In this document: in pieces, positions 59,843 through 64,000 of the stretch
Layout of the letters: every line of letters starts with the position of its first letter
Position numbering within the stretch: position 1 is the first letter of the stretch
Assembly: GCA_030386875.1 (NCBI GenBank)
Contig: CM059576.1
Span: 67,083,581 to 67,147,580 of the forward strand
DNA from: Morinoia aosen
Lineage: Eukaryota; Arthropoda; Malacostraca; Amphipoda; Talitridae
Direction: 5' to 3'
Length of the DNA stretch: 64,000 nucleotides
The notes under the pieces: model-generated
Database searches by the model: none
Told to the model about the DNA's origin: nothing
The model's input: the letters and a program-made list of their open reading frames with translations, nothing else
Position numbers and translations under genes: made by a program

Positions 59843-61950
59843 GTCTTAGCGAAAATCCGGTGAAAAAACCAAGACCCATACGCGCACAGATTCAAAGGAA
59901 GATGAACACCACTTACCCTAGACGCCGCGTGGCGTTCACCGAAGGATTGTTCCTTCTATTGATGTCGCCTTTTTATAGGGTAGCCCCTCGAACGCGTCGT
60001 CGCAGCGCCTTTAAATTTGGCAGGCACATAAAAGGCCCTTTCGACATGAACCTAAGCTTTTTTCTTCGAGATCGTGCGAGAACTTTTCCTTCAATGGCCG
60101 TTCAAAGGTCGAAAATCGACCGAAATGACACATTTTCAAACTGCTCCACCCATAGAATGCCTCTAGGCGGCTGTTATTTCAGCATGTGGTAGACGAAACA
60201 ATGGAGTATACGCCAACGTTGCCATTTGCGATCCGTTCATAAAAACTATCCCTCTTTGCCCCTCAAAGTTTGCGAAAAAATTTTAGGGTATTTTTGACGA
60301 AATTTGGAGAATTATTTTGAGAAAACCACGCAGTTTTAAACTTTCAAACTTTGATAGCTCGTACATTTTCAAAAGTTCTACGCCTCATAAAATCAACGGC
60401 TCTCGAAGCGATCAAGTTTCGACACAACTTGGGGTCAAAGTTTTCCTCAAAATTTTCGAAAATTTTGTGTGAGGTTTGAGTTTGCCTAAGTATTGAACGG
60501 TAATACCTGGGGGTGTCAAACTTTGTAGTCTCGTTTAGAAAGCTTTGTAATATACCCAGCGAGTTTTACAGAGTGCCAGCTATGAAAACTTGAGTGGTGC
60601 GCAACTTTAAAGTTCAAGTAAAAAAACGCGTTTTTTATAAGGTCATTTTCGAACGCCAGTTTGTGACGTTGTTTGATTGATTGGTGACTTGAAAATTTGA
60701 TACGACCTAGTTTTAAGCTTTTTCTCAAAGTTATTATGTTTACAGTTCATCATGAGCAAAACTTTTCTCAAAAAATGGTTCCAAACACAACCCCCAACAC
60801 CCCCAAAAAATGTTCCGAACATGTTTTAGGAAAATGGGGGCGATCTACGGAAAACTTCATTTAACATTTTCTGCTCGGTATTTTGTCGTGCATTCAAAAG
60901 TTTTTGGGCAGGTTGAATTTCGGGGTTTGTTTGAGCGTGAGACATTATTTTCACTTTTCCAGGCCATTTTTTGCCTTTCCTTCACCCCTGAAGCCCACTT
61001 CCTCACCTTCGAGGGAGCTGAAAATCACTTGAAATATGCGTCTTGAGGAGATCTTTCGATTGATACTCGTGTCTCAAAGTTGTAGGCCTTCAACTTTTTG
61101 TTTAAATTTGAAAAAACATCAAACCTTAGGGAGGAATCGCAAAAATTTGCCCATCTAGGGCAAAAATTGGATACCAATCCACCTTGTATTGAAGTCTCCA
61201 GAATGCGAATTTTTTTTAATGGCGAAATTTATGGCCTGAAATGAAACTTTATGGAGTTTAAAGGTTTTATATGGATGCCCATTTTCATGAACTTGGTGCT
61301 GTGTTGTTTTTCGATTGCGAAACAATATAATTAAATGAATCGTTGAAGTTCAAAGTTTTTTTTAATTTTTTTTCCATTGGAAGCGATTTTGCTAAGTTTT
61401 GAGTGTTTTAATGTGTTGTTAGAGCTCATAAAAATATATTGTATTTCGAAGTAAACGTTGTAAGTGCCTGTTTTTGCCTTGAAATTCATAATTTATTTTT
61501 GCATGACGCGTAATTCATCATTTTCAATGGTTTATATTCGTTTCACAGGGAATTTTATAGAGAACAAATGTGTTTAAAATAGGCGATTTACCTTATGGTT
61601 GGATTATTTCACTTCCAACAAGTTTTGGTACAGAAAAAAAAAATGTTAATTGAGCTTAAAATTTTCGTCTAAGTCGAGAAAATCGGTATGCAAGGCGGTT
61701 TGCAGTTGCAATACCTAAATGAGGTTCAGAATTTGAGGCTGAAATCTTGTGCTGCTTGTAGAAGTTGTAATGTTAATGATGTTAGAACTAGAAAGATGAC
61801 AAAACTAATGTTAAAGTGTCCGCATCATCGTACTGAGCATGTAAAGTGACTTCAATTAAAACTTATTTTTGGAATGGAATTGTTAACCCTCATAAAATTG
61901 TCTTTGTAATGGATAGAAAATTATTTCAATGGGATACTTGTTGATTAAAG
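59809..61950 (+). repeat. Common head, B4 copy
   Basis: Head copy of the A1 type, including the hairpin GAAGGATTGTTCCTTC at 59941-59956. It has an internal deletion of a few bases near 60145 compared with all other heads. The A1-like sequence stops at ~61948. Confidence 0.85.
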
Positions 61951-64000
61951 GGCGTTGTTAGGAGAATCCATCCTTCTGTCCCACTGCAGTCATTACGCAC
62001 AGTCAACTGTTACATAAGTTTTTCATGAAGAGAGTACGAAATCAACCCATAAGTTGTTGAAAGTGAAAAGTGTCCCCTTTCTTCAATGAAACGAAACTTG
62101 AAAAGAAATTGTTAACATTGTCTACTGAAGATTAACATGATACGTACATTTAAAATGATTCCAACTCGATAAATTTCGTAATAGGAACAGAAATTATTGA
62201 TTTCCCATATTCATAAATTTCAAGTGTAATGCCTGTTCGATGGGCGAATTGGTCCTCAAAGACGCGGCCTGCCGTGTGTGTGTGTCCTTTATGACTGGGA
62301 TAACAAGCAAGATGTGGATACAAAATAGTTATGATTTGTTTATATAACTCCTATCTATTAATGTATAACTCATTTATGTATGTCAAGCTTCGTTGTTACT
62401 TGAATCTTTGCCTGAAATACTTAGATATTGAGTGAAGTAGGAACAGCATTTTTGACTTGAGTTACCCCTCGAAGCCGTGCTCAAGCAGGAGGTATGTTCA
62501 GTCATTTTGAGACACTGTACAAGTTTGGGTAGTGACTTGAAAAATAAAACGAAAGCGTTGTTCAAAGCTTCGTATGTCGATGAGTTTTTGAGAATTATTT
62601 GTGGTACTACATGGAAATATTATCGGCTCATGAGTGGGAAATACCTCTGTATGAGAATTCAAGATATGAAAGAACTCGCATTTTAACATAGAAAATGGTG
62701 CTAAGTTGTTTAGGCGGTGGAAACCAGTGAAGCTATTGAATATGATGGAAGGATCGATTCTATTATGTTTTTCGGGAGTTAAATTGAACATTTACGGGTG
62801 AAATCACGAACATGAATTCATTTAGAAATTATAGGAATGGGTCATTTCACTTATTTCGATGCCGAAATTTGAATGAATCTTTAATGAGAAGTCACTTAAT
62901 GTATGTCAAGCTTAGTTTTTGCTTCAATGCTGTCTTTAAAGATGAAAATATTGAGTAAATGCATAACAGAATTTCTTACTTGAGTTACCCCTCAAAGCTC
63001 TCCCTTGAGCTGTGCATGTTTTCAGTTAGTTTGGGATACACAATGTCTCTTCTTGGAACGAAAATTTAAATTTGATGTTCGCGAAATCACTTATTTCGCA
63101 GAGATCATGGTTGCAGTTTGCACGAAGCGTGCGGTCTGATGTAGGGGGGCGATAGCTCATTTTTCGTGTGGAGAAAGTGAGATTGAGTTATATTGAGAGG
63201 TAATGGTTTTGTTTTCATGGTAAATGATGATGCATTGGTGAACTCGGTTATCAATTGAGTGTAGTTTGAATTAGGCATATGATTTTATGTGCATTGCAGG
63301 TAGATGTTGGAAATTTTGATACAATGTACATATGTATGTCTGTTTATGCTGACATTTTGAGATTTGACCTATCGACATTTTGGGGTGAATGAGTAATTTT
63401 CGAAAATTGTATGCATGTTAAAATTTACGATGAAGGGTACTTTGAAATCAGGTAGAGAATTCATTTTGGGCTCATATGAAGCGGAGTCAAAAGCAGGGTG
63501 CGAATGTTGTTGATTATATTATGTTTATTCATAATTGTTTGATATAGGGAGAAATAAGTTGTGTTAAATGTTTTGTCCGTTATTTCGTCAGTGGAACGTG
63601 TTGTGAACTATTTTTGTGGCAATGTCGGACATTTCGACTTGTGCAATAACGAAGCATGTGGAAAATTTAGGAAGAGTTAGACAAAAACGTTGAGGGATAT
63701 TGAAATTGTATTTCCAATGCAAAAACGCAAAAAAGACGAGAACCGCTGCAGATAATACTTTAATAACCATACAGACTGATGCCTTTAAGCCCGTTAGTAA
63801 ACTGTACACGGTAACTACACTGGAAATGTGTAAAAATGAGACAGAAATGGCATTTTTTTAGAGTTTGAAAGTTTTTGTAAGGTAAATTCAGTGCCCGTCG
63901 AGTGTGACTAATATAAGAGCTGCAATTATGCCGCTCTGCGAGGTGCGTAGCACCCGTAGAGCGGCGCAAGAACTCAGATTTCATTTTCTCAACCTTCGAA
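61951..64000 (+). repeat. B-specific interior (B4, incomplete)
   Basis: Same order up to the 36-nt hairpin, then cut by the window end. It is the most diverged B interior on its right side. Confidence 0.8.
63930..63965. repeat. 36-nt B hairpin with compensating changes (B4)
   Basis: Arms GCCGCTCTGCG and CGTAGAGCGGC. Stem position 8 changes from A-T to T-A on both sides, position 9 becomes a G-T wobble, and the bulge moves so that new G-C pairs form near the loop. The fold is kept despite several base changes. Confidence 0.85.

Larger units (their letters stand above)
59809..64000 (+). repeat. Macrosatellite unit B4 (short form, truncated by window end)
   Basis: Fourth short unit, with the last ~1.8 kb outside the window. 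Its head carries the A1 start variant (GACGTCTTAGCGAAAATCC and the replaced segment near 59941-59976) and stays A1-like to ~61948. It then switches within a few bases to B-type interior resembling B2 (61960-62110). It ends just after the 36-nt B hairpin. No gene recognised. Confidence 0.88.

Noticed and set aside
1..64000. Integrated virus segments or a polydnavirus-like array
   Set aside because: Tandem segments of differing length suggested it, but there are no viral genes and no recognisable excision motif.
1..64000. tRNA, rRNA or snRNA genes
   Set aside because: A scan by eye for T-arm motifs, conserved rRNA words and U6-like starts found no candidate that folds or matches.

Overview
This window is non-coding, AT-rich eukaryotic DNA, roughly 36-38% GC by eye. 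I find no protein-coding gene, rRNA, tRNA or snRNA that I can support in 64 kb. The longest open frames (169-174 codons, minus strand) lie inside repeats, are broken in sister copies and match nothing I recognise. Short runs of TTAGG/TTGGG-type words and many surviving CpGs suggest an arthropod, probably an insect. This is inference only; the sequence does not identify a species.

The window is a tandem array of very large units, each starting at the same CpG-rich block just after a (TG)n tract. Starts lie at 1 (cut by the window edge), 20971, 26968, 32755, 53809 and 59809. The unit order is A1 (21.0 kb), B1 (6.0 kb), B2 (5.8 kb), A2 (21.1 kb), B3 (6.0 kb), B4 (cut by the window end). A and B share a ~2.1 kb head and a ~1.0-1.1 kb tail but carry unrelated interiors (~17.7 kb in A, ~2.7 kb in B). 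The order A-B-B' repeats with a period of 32,754 bp, so this is a higher-order macrosatellite. B1 pairs with B3 and B2 with B4 by interior, but the heads group differently (A1 with B4; A2 with B2 and B3), which points to gene conversion or unequal exchange.

The A interior is itself layered. 2.1-4.3 kb has no recognised structure apart from a hairpin pair. 4.3-9.3 kb holds copies of a ~250 bp repeat in both orientations, including a large palindrome at 7374-7741. A 1,083 bp TIR element with a TA target duplication (6015-7097) is inserted in one of them. 9.4-11.7 kb holds a ~1.1 kb tandem duplication with a GC-richer, exon-like island in each copy. 13.4-19.1 kb carries dispersed copies of a ~300 bp family. 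Small GC-rich hairpins, minisatellites and one GC-rich block complete it. The B interior has a ~520 bp internal duplication and a strong 36-nt hairpin present in all four B units, with compensating changes in B4.

The most unusual signal is the pattern of differences between copies. Hand alignment of A1 with A2, and of the two 1.1 kb copies, shows transversions far outnumbering transitions, and C-to-G/G-to-C changes are the commonest class. Either an odd mutational process or a sequencing/assembly artefact would explain it. All identities and counts are by-eye estimates.
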